64,000 bases of DNA from an uncultured Collinsella sp. (GCA_902490305.1 CABUDI010000008.1:16000-79999); one strand, 5' to 3'; counted from the stretch's first letter, positions 47,662 through 57,003 are shown. Numbers and translations are program-made. Notes: generated by a model not told the origin, from the letters alone.

Positions 47662-50600
47662 ATGGCGAACACCCAGAACTATATCAACCACCTGCTGCAG
47701 AACACCGGCATCACGCCGGCATGCAGCGAAGAAGAGCGCTTGGCTGCCGAGGATATCGCTCAGATTTTCCGCAACCATGGCTTTGATCCCGAGGTGCAGG
47801 AGTTTAATGCTCCCGCGCCGAGCAGGCTGGCATTTGCTATCACCGGCATCCTTGCGTTTGTCGGCGCCCTGCTTATGGGTATCGGTGGCGGCATCGGCTT
47901 GGTCGGTACCCTGCTGGCCATCATCGGTGCCGTGCTCTATGTGCTCGAGCGCACCGGGCATCCCGTGATCTCGGGTCTGGGAAAGACGGGCGTGAGCCAA
48001 AATGTCATTGCCTATCACAAGGCTTCTGGCCCGCTCGCGTCCCCGCGCAACCGCCCGGTGGTCGTTGTCGCGCATTACGACTCCCCTCGCGCCGAGCTGC
48101 TCGCCCGCGAGCCCTATGCTTCGTACCGCGCGCTCATCGCTAAGTTGCTGCCTGTCGCCACGGTTGCCCCCGCTGCCGTCGCCGTCCTGCGCATCCTGCC
48201 GCTTCCCGGCGCGCTCAAGGTTCTGCTGTGGATCGTCGCGATTCTCGCCTCTCTCGTTGCGCTCGCCAACGCGGCAAACATCATCTCCAACCGCTACATC
48301 CTTCCCTATACGTCCGGCGCGGTGTGTAACAAATCTTCTGTTGCCGCTTTGCTTGGCGTTATGGACAACGTCGCCCCCTTCCAGGGCGAGAATGAGTTCC
48401 CCGACGATGTTCCGTTCGACACCTATTTTGGTGAGCAAAAACGTCGCGCCGAGGAGATGGCACGTGCAGCGGCGGAATATGCCGCGGCCCAGCAGCAAAA
48501 CGACTATGGCAACACCATCGAGTACGAAGAGCCTACCTACGAGGAGGACGAGTTTGGCCAGCCGATCGCTTCCGATGATCAGCTCGAGTCCGAACAGGGC
48601 GAGGCTTTCGACGAGCAGATCGATGGCTTTGAGGGTGCGTCTGCCGACGAGACGCTGATCGGCTCCATTGTGCCCGAGGCACAGGACCAGGCCGCCCAAG
48701 GTGAAGAGCCCGCTGCCGAGGCTTCCGCTGTCGCGCCGGCGGAGGAGCCTGTTGTGGTCGAGCCCAGCGAGCCTGAGCCTAAGCTCTATCGCAATGCCGC
48801 CGGCAACATACGCTTTGGTTCGGATGCCATCCGTGCACTCGGCATGCTTCCCGAGTCCTGTACGCTCGATTACGAGGAGGGTGAGGAGCCGACATTCGAG
48901 CCCGAGCCTGCCCCCGTCGCGGATGCACCTGCACCCGCCGCTGTTGCGGACGACGGGTCCGCTGCGGCTTCTCCTGCCGTTGCGGAGTCCGAGGCTATGC
49001 CTGCAATCGATCCCGCGGCGGGACTGGACATTCTGGCACCCGCCGCGCCGGCGCAGAACGTCGCGGACGAGTCTGACGATGATTATGCCGAGCAACCGCG
49101 ACGCGTGTCTTACGAGAGCGATACCGATTTCTCGGCCGAGATTCCCGCGGCGACGCCCCATGCCGATATCGCATCCGCCTTCTCTTCGATTGGCGCCAGT
49201 GCCTCCAGCTTCTTTAAGGGCGCGTTTGCAAAGGGCAAGAAATTCATCGACGACTTTGAGGAAAAGCGCGCCATCGCACGTGAGGCTGCCGAGCAGGAAG
49301 CTATCGCTCAGCAGCAGGCAGCCGAGGCGGAGCGTGAGCGTGCGGCGCAGGAGTTCGAACAGAACGAGGCCCAGCAGCCCGTGGCCGTCGACGCTGCCGA
49401 AGCTACGACGTCTTTTGAGTCCCAGCAACCGGCATCCGCTGATGTTGTTGAGGCGACGACGTCTTTCGAGCCCCAGCAGCCCGTCGAAAGTACCATGTCG
49501 TTCGACGCTGCGCAGTTCGATGCCACGATAACGTTTGAAAAGCAGGGCACCGCGATTGCCGAGCCCCTTGAGGCTTCCGATGACCAGGCCGCTGTGGCAA
49601 ACGATGTCGAGACCGCCGATGCGGTTGAAGCCCCGGATGCTGCCGAAGACCAGGTCGTTGAGGTCGGCGCTGAGGAAGAGCAGCACGTGGCGGTCGAGCA
49701 GGACGATTCGGCCGAGGTCGAGCAGGAGGAGGCCGCTGTGGTCTCCGAGGCTCCCAAGACCCCCGAGACGGACGAGTCGAGACCTTACTCTACGCAGATT
49801 TTTACCATGCCGACTCCGGGTGGTTCCGGCTCCACGGTTGCCAACGTCGCCCCCACGCAGGACGAAACCGTCGATTCCCTCATGGCGCAGATCTCGTCTC
49901 AGGCCGCACCGCGCCCGCAGATGAATGTTCCCGATCCGGCGTCAGTTCCGGCGCCTGCGCCCTCCTCGTCGCCGTTGGCTTCGGTCCCCGATCCGTCGCT
50001 GCCGTCGATGAAGCAGGCTAACGTTGCGTCTCGCACGTCACTGTTCGACCTTCCCGACCCCTCGGCTCAGGTCGATGACCCCTTCGCGACGGCGCAGGGT
50101 CCCGAGCCCACGTCGGCGCCCGTTGCACCTTCCATGCCCGTCGCGTCGGGCGCGCAGCCGCTCGAGACCATCTCGGCTCCCGCTTCGGCCGCGCCCAAGC
50201 CCCGCAAGCGCGGTCTGGGCGGTCTGTTTGGTCGAAAAAAGAAAAACGATCAGGACAGCATGAGTGACTGGCTGGGCGTCGAAGACGATTACGATGCCAA
50301 GAAGTCTGGCCGCGGTATCGGCTCGTGGGATAACTTCGAGGACGATAACGACGGCTGGAAGGGCGGTGCTACGTCTTCCGATGGCGCATCTGACGAAGAC
50401 ATGCTCTCGGCTGTCGCCTCCATGGGCGATGACGAACTGCTCGGTCACGATATCTGGTTTGTGGCGACGGGTGCCTCGGATTGTGATGGCGCCGGCATGA
50501 AGGCGTTCTTGGCCTCGCATCGCGATAAGCTCCGCGGCGTATTCTTTATCAATCTTGAATCCGTCGGCGCCGGTAGGCTTTCGGTGGTGACGGTCGAGGG

Positions 50601-50877
50601 CGAACAACAACTGCTCAAGGGCGATCGCCGCATCATGAACCTGGTCAGCAAGGTCTGCAAGTCGTTCCATGTCGATTGTGGCGCGCTCGAGATGCCCTAT
50701 GCCAAGACCGATGCCTATGCTGCGCTCGAGGCGAGCCGCCGAGCCCTCACCATCGCCGGTGTGGACGGCACGCGCCTGGCTTGTGCTCGCACCGAGGACG
50801 ACCTGCCCCACAACGTTAACCCGACGAACATTGCCACGGTATCCGAGGTCGTGACCGAGGTTATCCGCCGTTCGTAG
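47662..50877 (+). CDS. M28 peptidase-like membrane protein with a large acidic insert
   Basis: About 1071 residues. Residues 1-240 hold two hydrophobic pairs (~56-95, ~165-205) around an M28-like start: VVVVAHYDSPRAE (H-x-D) and TSGAVCNKSSVAALLGVMDNV. Residues ~240-925 are a Glu/Ala/Pro-rich, low-complexity acidic insert with repeats such as EATTSFE-QQP. The M28-like fold resumes at ~928 (GHDIWFVATGASDCDGAGMKAFL, FFINLESVGAG, LPHNVNPTN). Several family metal ligands look altered: the usual NDNAS reads CNKSS, the Glu-Glu pair reads SD, and INLD reads INLE. It may be an inactive peptidase or scaffold. The ATG at 47662 has GGAG upstream; longer starts are unsupported. Confidence 0.7.
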   Translation: MANTQNYINHLLQNTGITPACSEEERLAAEDIAQIFRNHGFDPEVQEFNAPAPSRLAFAITGILAFVGALLMGIGGGIGLVGTLLAIIGAVLYVLERTGHPVISGLGKTGVSQNVIAYHKASGPLASPRNRPVVVVAHYDSPRAELLAREPYASYRALIAKLLPVATVAPAAVAVLRILPLPGALKVLLWIVAILASLVALANAANIISNRYILPYTSGAVCNKSSVAALLGVMDNVAPFQGENEFPDDVPFDTYFGEQKRRAEEMARAAAEYAAAQQQNDYGNTIEYEEPTYEEDEFGQPIASDDQLESEQGEAFDEQIDGFEGASADETLIGSIVPEAQDQAAQGEEPAAEASAVAPAEEPVVVEPSEPEPKLYRNAAGNIRFGSDAIRALGMLPESCTLDYEEGEEPTFEPEPAPVADAPAPAAVADDGSAAASPAVAESEAMPAIDPAAGLDILAPAAPAQNVADESDDDYAEQPRRVSYESDTDFSAEIPAATPHADIASAFSSIGASASSFFKGAFAKGKKFIDDFEEKRAIAREAAEQEAIAQQQAAEAERERAAQEFEQNEAQQPVAVDAAEATTSFESQQPASADVVEATTSFEPQQPVESTMSFDAAQFDATITFEKQGTAIAEPLEASDDQAAVANDVETADAVEAPDAAEDQVVEVGAEEEQHVAVEQDDSAEVEQEEAAVVSEAPKTPETDESRPYSTQIFTMPTPGGSGSTVANVAPTQDETVDSLMAQISSQAAPRPQMNVPDPASVPAPAPSSSPLASVPDPSLPSMKQANVASRTSLFDLPDPSAQVDDPFATAQGPEPTSAPVAPSMPVASGAQPLETISAPASAAPKPRKRGLGGLFGRKKKNDQDSMSDWLGVEDDYDAKKSGRGIGSWDNFEDDNDGWKGGATSSDGASDEDMLSAVASMGDDELLGHDIWFVATGASDCDGAGMKAFLASHRDKLRGVFFINLESVGAGRLSVVTVEGEQQLLKGDRRIMNLVSKVCKSFHVDCGALEMPYAKTDAYAALEASRRALTIAGVDGTRLACARTEDDLPHNVNPTNIATVSEVVTEVIRRS

Positions 50878-50898
50878 GCGGAACTCTAAGGAGTCAAC

Positions 50899-51117
50899 GT
50901 GTTTTCGTTCATTAAACGTCATTGGCCTGTTTATTTGATTCTGACCCTTATTGCCGTCGCTTTGGGATTTGGGGCTGCCTATATCGTGGGTGTAAAGGGG
51001 TCGACCTCCGCATCAGCAATCAGCGAAGAGGTGGAGCAAGAACAGAGTACGGGTGCCGATGGGATTCCTGAGTCCGAGCAGGCAATCGTTGATGGTGGAT
51101 CTTCGTCTGCAGAGTAG
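50899..51117 (+). CDS. Small single-span membrane protein
   Basis: 72 residues. MFSFIKRHWPVYLILTLIAV forms one transmembrane segment (to ~29) followed by a short acidic Ser/Glu-rich tail, probably outside. GTG start at 50899 behind AAGGAG. It lies 21 nt after the M28-like gene, so they are probably co-expressed. No family recognised. Confidence 0.7.
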   Translation: MFSFIKRHWPVYLILTLIAVALGFGAAYIVGVKGSTSASAISEEVEQEQSTGADGIPESEQAIVDGGSSSAE

Positions 51118-51137
51118 ATGCGGCGATTTAAATGATT

Positions 51138-51161
51138 GAAAGCGGGCGAGCCCGCTTTTTC
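51138..51161. terminator. Terminator between the small membrane protein and adhesin genes
   Basis: Stem AAAGCGGG / CCCGCTTT with CGAG loop, followed by TTTC on the plus strand and an AT-rich tract on the minus strand. It may serve both convergent genes. Confidence 0.75.
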
Positions 51162-51167
51162 ATCGCG

Positions 51168-54100
51168 CTAGCGCTTCTTTGGGATCGACCTAAGGCGAGC
51201 GAACCATAGGGCTGCGGCACCCGAGGTCAGGAGCGCGGTGATGCAAGCGGCGATGGGAACTGATCCTGTTGCCGGTAGGTCCTGCGGTAGGGTACAGCGT
51301 TGAATGACGCTGTCCTCGTCATGTGACTCAAGTTTATCGCCGCCACCGTTGCGGCAAAGATCGACGCGCGCGCTGTTGGTGAGTGCGGTTTGGGGCGTAT
51401 AAGCCGACGTTGCCTGCATGTGTACGACTGCGCCCCGAGCGTCTGTGCCAAGGATTGCTTTGGCATCGTCAAGGTCGTCGTGCTCATCTTTGAGATCATC
51501 GCGGGTCCAAGAATCCGCATCGCTTCGAGTCGTAAAGTCGGCGGCTACCGCACCGTATTCAATTCGAATGCCTGTTACGACGGTATTGGATGCAAGGTCG
51601 AGCTCTTCCGCCTCGAGTGTGGTGGATTCCGTGGTCGAGACATCCGCCTTCCAGAGGCGCCAGCCGTCGTAATCGACGAGGCGGCAGTCCTCACCAAGGC
51701 TCTCTTTTACTTCGTCGGACTCAAGCCAAGGATTTTCGTGTCCATCGTCAAGTGTCGCGTTCGCCGGCTCATCGACGTCTGTCGAGTCCAACGGCGTCGT
51801 GCGATACCACACGTTGCACAGACCTTTGAGGTCGCCGATGGCGACGGGGGTTTCGATTGAGATGAATCTCGCCGTGCCGTCTTTGGCGCACTCAAGATCA
51901 TCGGTAATCGTAAACTCATCAACCCAAGTAGCGGAATCGTTTCGAGCGTCGATGGTATAGGAGAAAAGTCCATCCGTATTAGTTTGCGTCGCGGCGCGAT
52001 TTTTACCATCGCCGTTAGCCAACAGGCCCTTTTCGATAGGTTGGACAAGTTCCTGACGCTTGTCGACCTGTCCCTTGATCTCGATGGGCGCATCCTTCAT
52101 CGCGACGGATTGGACTTCTCCCGTATCCTTTATTTCAAACGTTATTTCCTCGGCAAGGTCATAGGTCCGCGGAGACATCATTTCGCGCAACGAGTAGGTG
52201 CCGGGTGCAAGATGTTCGACGCGGTGTGGCTTGTCGGATGAGGTCCAGGAGTCTATTTCGGTTTTATCGGGACCATATAAGGTGAGTTGTGCGCCTTCCA
52301 CTTCCTGCTCACCGCTTGCATCGACCTTGGAGATATCAACCTTGGTGTAATCGTCGGATACGTTAAGCCGTGCTTCTACAACGGGTGTTTTCTGGTCGGC
52401 ATAAGTAAGGTCGACAATATGGGTTGTCCGATCGAGCAAGAAGCCTGCCGGCGCTTGAGTCTCGACAACCTCGTAGCGTGCGGTGCCAAGTCCCAGCGGG
52501 AGGTTGTCCGCGCGTGCTTCTCCAGTTTCATCCGTCGTGATGGTAGCGACAGTCTCACCGTCGAGCGCGGCAATGCTACCGTCGGGGCGCACGATATCAC
52601 TCGAGGCACGGATCTCAAAGACGGCGCCCGCGAGGCTGCTGCCGTCTATGGCATCGGTTTTAACGATCCTGATGTTTCCGGTCGCGGCGTGGTCATAATA
52701 CGAGGCGATTGCAACGGGCGTTAGGTTCATGTCGGCGGGTATGTTTACCTCGATCTCCTCGCCGACAAGATAGGGCTCTTTGGCCGAGGTTTCGCGTACA
52801 TAATAGGTGCCCGGCACGAGCGATTCGGGCAGTGTGACGGTCCCGGTCGCGTCAGTCGTAAAGGTGTCCATTACGTTATGTGTTGGATACCAGCAAGTTT
52901 GTGAGACAGATTCGTGATTGCTGTCGAGTAGTTGGAAGGTGAATCCGGCTAGTGGAACAGAAGCGCCTGTTTGGGCATCGCGTTTTACAATCTGGAGATG
53001 CGTCGACAGAGCATGGTTGTCCACGATATATTGAAGCTCGGCGCCGTTGGAAATCTGATTGGCCCCGACGGTCCATTCCCCTGCACGTTTAAAACCCTCG
53101 GGGACGGTTTCCGGAACCTCGCGAACCGTGTAGCCGGCACGGTCGTATGGGACGGCTCCGTGGACACCGGCGGGTCGCTTGCCTGCGCCGAACCATGCTT
53201 CGGGCTGATCTTTGGTGGAGGCAAAGCCATAGACGTTTGTGGTCAGTGTGCCAACAACCTGCTGAGAGCTGTTGCTGACAACCTCAAAGACAACACCTTC
53301 CGCCGGCTGCTCCAGGCCGGATTGGTCGCTATTGCCGTAATCCTTGAATTTGGAAATCTCAAGGTTAAACGCAATGGGGATATCGGAAACGCGAGATTCG
53401 ATCTCGACCACGCCTGAATCGCCGAGCTGGTCGGCTCCAACGGTATAGGTCCAGCTGTCGTTGGATGGCAGGTAGCCCTCGGGGGTTTTTGATTCGTAGA
53501 TGGTAAAGGTTCCTAAGGGGACATCGGCGAGGGTGGCCCGACCGCTTTCGTCGGTCGTGAGGATTTGTGCCCATCCAGGGGTTGATTGCGACACACACGT
53601 GAACTCTGCTCCTGCGAGTGAAGATCCCACCTGGGGGCCGGCATTCGTCGCGGCATCGAGTTTTACGATACGCAGATTGATGGTGCCGGGCTGTTCATCA
53701 ATGGCGACCCGCCCGCCGTCATTCCCCGTGGTAAAGGCAATACGATCGTGGCGGGGGACATAGCCGGCCGGCGCCTTCGTTTCAACTAGGTAGTATGCCG
53801 TGTTGGGTAGAAGTGTTGCTTGCGCTCGACCGTTGCTGTCCATCTTGATGGTGCCGACACGCGCGCCGCTGGCGCTCTCAAAAATATCGAATGTTGCCCC
53901 GGTAAACTGATAGGTATTGTTTCCGCTGGTAATAACGGTGTTAGCAGACTGCTTTTGGAAGGAAACAGAGACCGCCGGCAGTACATAGAGCATGTCTTGA
54001 CGTTTGCTGCCGCCCGATACGGCCCCTAGATAGCGTCGCGCGCGGTGCGGAGCGGCTTCGATGCTTCCTGATTTTGCGCTGTCGTGGAGCCACCGCGCAG

Positions 54101-54599
54101 CCGCCACGACTTCATTGTCGGCGGTAAAGTGTCCGCTCTTGGTTTTACCCTGAGCGGTCGTGTAGGAGTAGGTGCCGTCGACATGGGTAGTGCCGTTGAG
54201 CATCCATACGGCAAGTTGAGTGGCGGCACGGGCGCGATCGGGCGAAAGATGGTAACCGCCAAACGACGTGGTGGTGGGATATCCGTGACAAACGATTGCC
54301 GCGAACTCGTCGTCGAGCCATACCCAGCCCTGATCAAAGTTGAGCCATGGGCCACCCGGCTTGGTGGGACCGGGACGTTCCTGGTTCATACAGTACGCGA
54401 TTGAGGCGTCTTGAGCCTCGTACTTACCGATGAAGAAGGGCCCACAATCGTCGCTAATGGTGCGAAAGCCGAGCTGATCGTACCCGTCGATGGCAAGTGC
54501 GGGTCTCGGAGCCAAGCAACTGATGAGTAGGAAGAGGAGTAGGAGCAGCGGGCCTGTTGCGATTGCGCTGTGGACAGAGTGCGTGGGTGCGTTGGACAT
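51168..54599 (-). CDS. LPXTG-anchored thioester/Cna-B domain surface adhesin
   Basis: 1143 residues. Signal peptide 1-36 (PLLLLLFLLISCLAPRPALA). A thioester domain follows, with IAYCMNQ (Cys70) and ATQLAVW (Gln128), the pair that forms the internal Cys-Gln thioester in TQXA-type adhesins. Then at least five SpaA/Cna-B-like repeats (LRIVKLDAATNAG, LEISKFKDYGNS, LQIVKRDAQTGAS, IRIVKTDAIDGSS, VDISKVDASGEQ), likely stabilised by isopeptide bonds. A last ~180-residue domain precedes the sorting signal LPATGS, a hydrophobic stretch and RLRSIPKKR. It should be sortase-anchored to peptidoglycan and may bind host surfaces covalently. No sortase gene lies in this window. AAGGAG precedes the ATG. Confidence 0.88.
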   Translation of the reverse strand: MSNAPTHSVHSAIATGPLLLLLFLLISCLAPRPALAIDGYDQLGFRTISDDCGPFFIGKYEAQDASIAYCMNQERPGPTKPGGPWLNFDQGWVWLDDEFAAIVCHGYPTTTSFGGYHLSPDRARAATQLAVWMLNGTTHVDGTYSYTTAQGKTKSGHFTADNEVVAAARWLHDSAKSGSIEAAPHRARRYLGAVSGGSKRQDMLYVLPAVSVSFQKQSANTVITSGNNTYQFTGATFDIFESASGARVGTIKMDSNGRAQATLLPNTAYYLVETKAPAGYVPRHDRIAFTTGNDGGRVAIDEQPGTINLRIVKLDAATNAGPQVGSSLAGAEFTCVSQSTPGWAQILTTDESGRATLADVPLGTFTIYESKTPEGYLPSNDSWTYTVGADQLGDSGVVEIESRVSDIPIAFNLEISKFKDYGNSDQSGLEQPAEGVVFEVVSNSSQQVVGTLTTNVYGFASTKDQPEAWFGAGKRPAGVHGAVPYDRAGYTVREVPETVPEGFKRAGEWTVGANQISNGAELQYIVDNHALSTHLQIVKRDAQTGASVPLAGFTFQLLDSNHESVSQTCWYPTHNVMDTFTTDATGTVTLPESLVPGTYYVRETSAKEPYLVGEEIEVNIPADMNLTPVAIASYYDHAATGNIRIVKTDAIDGSSLAGAVFEIRASSDIVRPDGSIAALDGETVATITTDETGEARADNLPLGLGTARYEVVETQAPAGFLLDRTTHIVDLTYADQKTPVVEARLNVSDDYTKVDISKVDASGEQEVEGAQLTLYGPDKTEIDSWTSSDKPHRVEHLAPGTYSLREMMSPRTYDLAEEITFEIKDTGEVQSVAMKDAPIEIKGQVDKRQELVQPIEKGLLANGDGKNRAATQTNTDGLFSYTIDARNDSATWVDEFTITDDLECAKDGTARFISIETPVAIGDLKGLCNVWYRTTPLDSTDVDEPANATLDDGHENPWLESDEVKESLGEDCRLVDYDGWRLWKADVSTTESTTLEAEELDLASNTVVTGIRIEYGAVAADFTTRSDADSWTRDDLKDEHDDLDDAKAILGTDARGAVVHMQATSAYTPQTALTNSARVDLCRNGGGDKLESHDEDSVIQRCTLPQDLPATGSVPIAACITALLTSGAAALWFARLRSIPKKR

Positions 54600-54853
54600 G
54601 GCTGCTCCTTATCCCTCGTGCGCCGCACGGGGAGGCTGCGGCGCTTGGGACGAGGCTACCCCCGAGGTTCATGCGGGTAAGTACCGGAAGCTGACCAAAA
54701 GCTTGCCCGATTTCCGACAAATTGGGTTCATATGGAACAATCAAATAAAACCGCAGGTAAAAGATGGTGAAATAAGGACACCAGAGGTCCCCGTCTCCAC
54801 AATTGGACTGTTTTTCAAACGAATCTCCACAGCTAAAACAAGCATCGCCACCC

Positions 54854-54883
54854 TTGTATCGAACAAGACAACCGCGTTATACT
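54854..54883 (+). promoter_or_regulatory. Predicted promoter of tRNA-Gly
   Basis: TTGTAT (54854-54859), 18-nt spacer, TATACT (54878-54883), ending 13 nt before the tRNA 5' end. Confidence 0.55.
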
Positions 54884-54896
54884 AGCCAACACACAA

Positions 54897-54971
54897 GCGG
54901 GCATCGCCAAGTGGTAAGGCATCAGCTTCCCAAGCTGACACTCGCGGGTTCGAGTCCCGTTGCCCGCTCCA
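54897..54971 (+). tRNA. tRNA-Gly (CCC)
   Basis: Acceptor GCGGGCA / TGCCCGC, discriminator T, encoded CCA (54969-54971). Anticodon loop TTCCCAA gives CCC. T-arm CGGGTTCGAGTCCCG. Its 3' end is repeated at 55145-55162. Confidence 0.95.
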
Positions 54972-54981
54972 TTCGAATTTC

Positions 54982-55014
54982 AGGCACGGTAACGTTTCGT
55001 TACCGTGCCTTTTT
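54982..55014 (+). terminator. Terminator after tRNA-Gly
   Basis: A 13-bp stem AGGCACGGTAACG / CGTTACCGTGCCT with a TTT loop, followed by TTTTC. Confidence 0.92.
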
Positions 55015-55022
55015 CAATAAAG

Positions 55023-55162
55023 TGCCGGGACTCGAACCCGACAGGGTGCGAGCGTTAAATAAACGCGAAGCGTTTATAGCGAGCAGGCAAGGTCGCCGAT
55101 AGGCGGCCGCAGCCGGTGCGGATTTGCGAGGCAAATACGCGGACGTCCCGTTGCTTGCTCCA
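55023..55162 (+). repeat. tRNA-Gly-associated element with repeated tRNA 3' end
   Basis: It opens with CGGGACTCGAACCCG, an exact inverted copy of the tRNA-Gly T-arm. Palindromic TAAACGCG-AAGCGTTTA and a GCGGCCGC-containing segment follow. It ends with GTCCCGTTGCTTGCTCCA (55145-55162), matching the tRNA-Gly 3' end at 16 of 18 positions. The layout parallels the element after tRNA-Lys at 63.75-63.89 kb. No protein gene inside. Confidence 0.7.
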
Positions 55163-55264
55163 ATTCCAAAATGTTAGGTTAATGCCTACTGCCCATACTT
55201 GCACCCGCGCACGGTACAATGGTTGGGTTACGACCAACGTGCCAATAACCAAAAAGGAGCCGCT

Positions 55265-56611
55265 ATGATCGATCGCTATACCCGCCCGGAGATGGGACAC
55301 ATCTTCTCCCTCGAGAACAAGTACGCCATTTGGCAGGAGATTGAGGTCCTGGCCTGCGAGGCCCAGGCGGAGCTCGGCAAGATCGGTATTTCCAAAGAAG
55401 AGGCCCAGTGGATTCGCGACCACGCCAACTTTGAGAAGGAGAAGGTTGACGAGATCGAGGAGGTCACGCGCCACGATGTCATCGCCTTCCTGACCAACAT
55501 GAAGGAGTACATCGACGCCGACGTCCCCGAGGGCGAGCCCAAGCCCAGCCGCTGGGTTCACTACGGTATGACCAGCTCTGACCTGGGTGATACGGCTCTG
55601 TGCTACCAGCTCACTCAGGCTTGCGACCTTATCATCGAGGACGTCAAGAAGCTCGGCGAGATCTGCAAGCGCCGTGCCTTCGAGGAGCGCAACACGCTCT
55701 GCGCCGGCCGTACTCACGGTATTCACGCCGAGCCGATGACCTTCGGCATGAAGTTTGGCTCTTGGGCTTGGGAGCTCAAGCGCGATTTGGACCGTCTTGA
55801 GGATGCCCGCAAGAACGTCGCCTTCGGTGCCATCTCGGGCGCTGTCGGCACGTACAGCTCCATCGAGCCGTTCGTGGAGGAGTATGTCTGCGAGCACCTT
55901 GGTCTGGTTCACGATCCGCTGTCTACGCAGGTCATCAGCCGTGACCACCACGCCTACCTTGCCGGCGTGCTCGCTACCACGGCAGCTACCTGCGAGCGCA
56001 TTGCGACCGAGGTTCGCAACCTGCAGAAGACCGATACGCTCGAGGCCGAGGAGCCGTTCCGTAAGGGCCAAAAGGGCAGCTCAGCCATGCCGCACAAGCG
56101 CAACCCCATCACCATGGAGAAAGTCTGCGGTCTGTCGCGCGTCGTGAAGTCCAACGCCCAGGTTGCCTTCGATAACGTCGCCCTGTGGCACGAGCGTGAC
56201 ATTTCGCACTCCTCTGCCGAGCGCGTCGCCCAGGCCGATAGCTTCATCGCCCTCGACCACATGTTCCAGTGCCTCATCCGCGTTATCGACGGCCTGCAGC
56301 TGTATCCCGCCCGCATGATGGCCAACCTCAATAAGACCCGCGGCCTCATCTTCTCTTCCAAGGTACTGCTCGCCCTCGTCGACACGGGCATCACCCGCGA
56401 GGACGCGTACGCCATTGTGCAGGAGAACGCTATGGCAACCTGGCACGAGGTACAGGATTGTGTCTCCGGCCCCACCTTTAAGGAGCGTCTCGAGGCCGAC
56501 CCGCGCTGCACCGTCAGTCAGGAGAAGCTCGACGAGATCTTTGATCCGTGGGACTTCCTCACCCGTATCGACACGGTCTTTGATCGTCTGGAGCAGCTGA
56601 GCTTCGAGTAG
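55265..56611 (+). CDS. purB: Adenylosuccinate lyase
   Basis: Cleaves SAICAR and adenylosuccinate, releasing fumarate. 448 residues of the fumarase/aspartase superfamily: MIDRYTRPEMGHIFSLENKY, WVHYGMTSSDLGDTAL, GRTHGIHAEPMTFG with catalytic His, and the signature GSSAMPHKRNPITMEK. The ATG at 55265 has AAAGGAG upstream. It ends at a stem-loop. PurB substrates are made by purC (60.8 kb) and purA (10.7 kb). Confidence 0.97.
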   Translation: MIDRYTRPEMGHIFSLENKYAIWQEIEVLACEAQAELGKIGISKEEAQWIRDHANFEKEKVDEIEEVTRHDVIAFLTNMKEYIDADVPEGEPKPSRWVHYGMTSSDLGDTALCYQLTQACDLIIEDVKKLGEICKRRAFEERNTLCAGRTHGIHAEPMTFGMKFGSWAWELKRDLDRLEDARKNVAFGAISGAVGTYSSIEPFVEEYVCEHLGLVHDPLSTQVISRDHHAYLAGVLATTAATCERIATEVRNLQKTDTLEAEEPFRKGQKGSSAMPHKRNPITMEKVCGLSRVVKSNAQVAFDNVALWHERDISHSSAERVAQADSFIALDHMFQCLIRVIDGLQLYPARMMANLNKTRGLIFSSKVLLALVDTGITREDAYAIVQENAMATWHEVQDCVSGPTFKERLEADPRCTVSQEKLDEIFDPWDFLTRIDTVFDRLEQLSFE

Positions 56612-56637
56612 GTTCGGGCATAACGTTAGCTTTTTAG

Positions 56638-56675
56638 GGCGCTTTGCTGGTAATGTGTGTTGCCGGCAAAGCGCC
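56638..56675 (+). terminator. Stem-loop after purB
   Basis: A 10-bp stem GGCGCTTTGC / GCAAAGCGCC with a long loop, 26 nt past the purB stop, followed by TCGTTGCATTT. Weak T-tract. Confidence 0.55.
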
Positions 56676-56739
56676 TCGTTGCATTTAGGGAAAGACGGGG
56701 ATAATAGTCGTCTCGAATAACATTCTGAGAGGGGATCGC

Positions 56740-57003
56740 ATGATTTCGTTTGATTACAAGCCTCAGGGCGTGTGTGCTCGCAATATTCACCTTGACCTTT
56801 CCGATGACGGCAACAAGGTGGTGGGCGTTGAGTTTACCGGCGGCTGCGACGGCAATCTCAAGGCTATCTCCAAGCTGGTCGAGGGCGCTCCCGCCGATCG
56901 CGTAATCGAGGTTCTCGCCGGTAATACCTGCGGTATGAAAAAGACCTCCTGCGCCGACCAGCTTACGCGCGCTATCGAGGCCGCTCGCGCCGAGATCGCC
57001 TAA
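56740..57003 (+). CDS. TSCPD-domain protein (TIGR03905 type)
   Basis: 87 residues with the TSCPD pattern: FDYKPQGVCARNIHLDLSDD, VVGVEFTGGCDGNLKAISKL, LAGNTCGMKKTSCADQLTRAI. The three Cys clusters (GVC, GGC, TCG/TSC) suggest metal binding. TSCPD domains also occur at the C-terminus of some ribonucleotide reductases. Standalone members lack a known function. It shares one base with the next gene start. Confidence 0.85.
   Translation: MISFDYKPQGVCARNIHLDLSDDGNKVVGVEFTGGCDGNLKAISKLVEGAPADRVIEVLAGNTCGMKKTSCADQLTRAIEAARAEIA

Noticed and set aside
51168..54599. Pilus backbone operon
   Set aside because: No sortase, second pilin or clear pilin motif lies beside it; a standalone adhesin fits better.
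55023..55162. A second tRNA after tRNA-Gly
   Set aside because: The T-arm-like part is in reverse orientation relative to the acceptor-like end, and no cloverleaf can be drawn on either strand.
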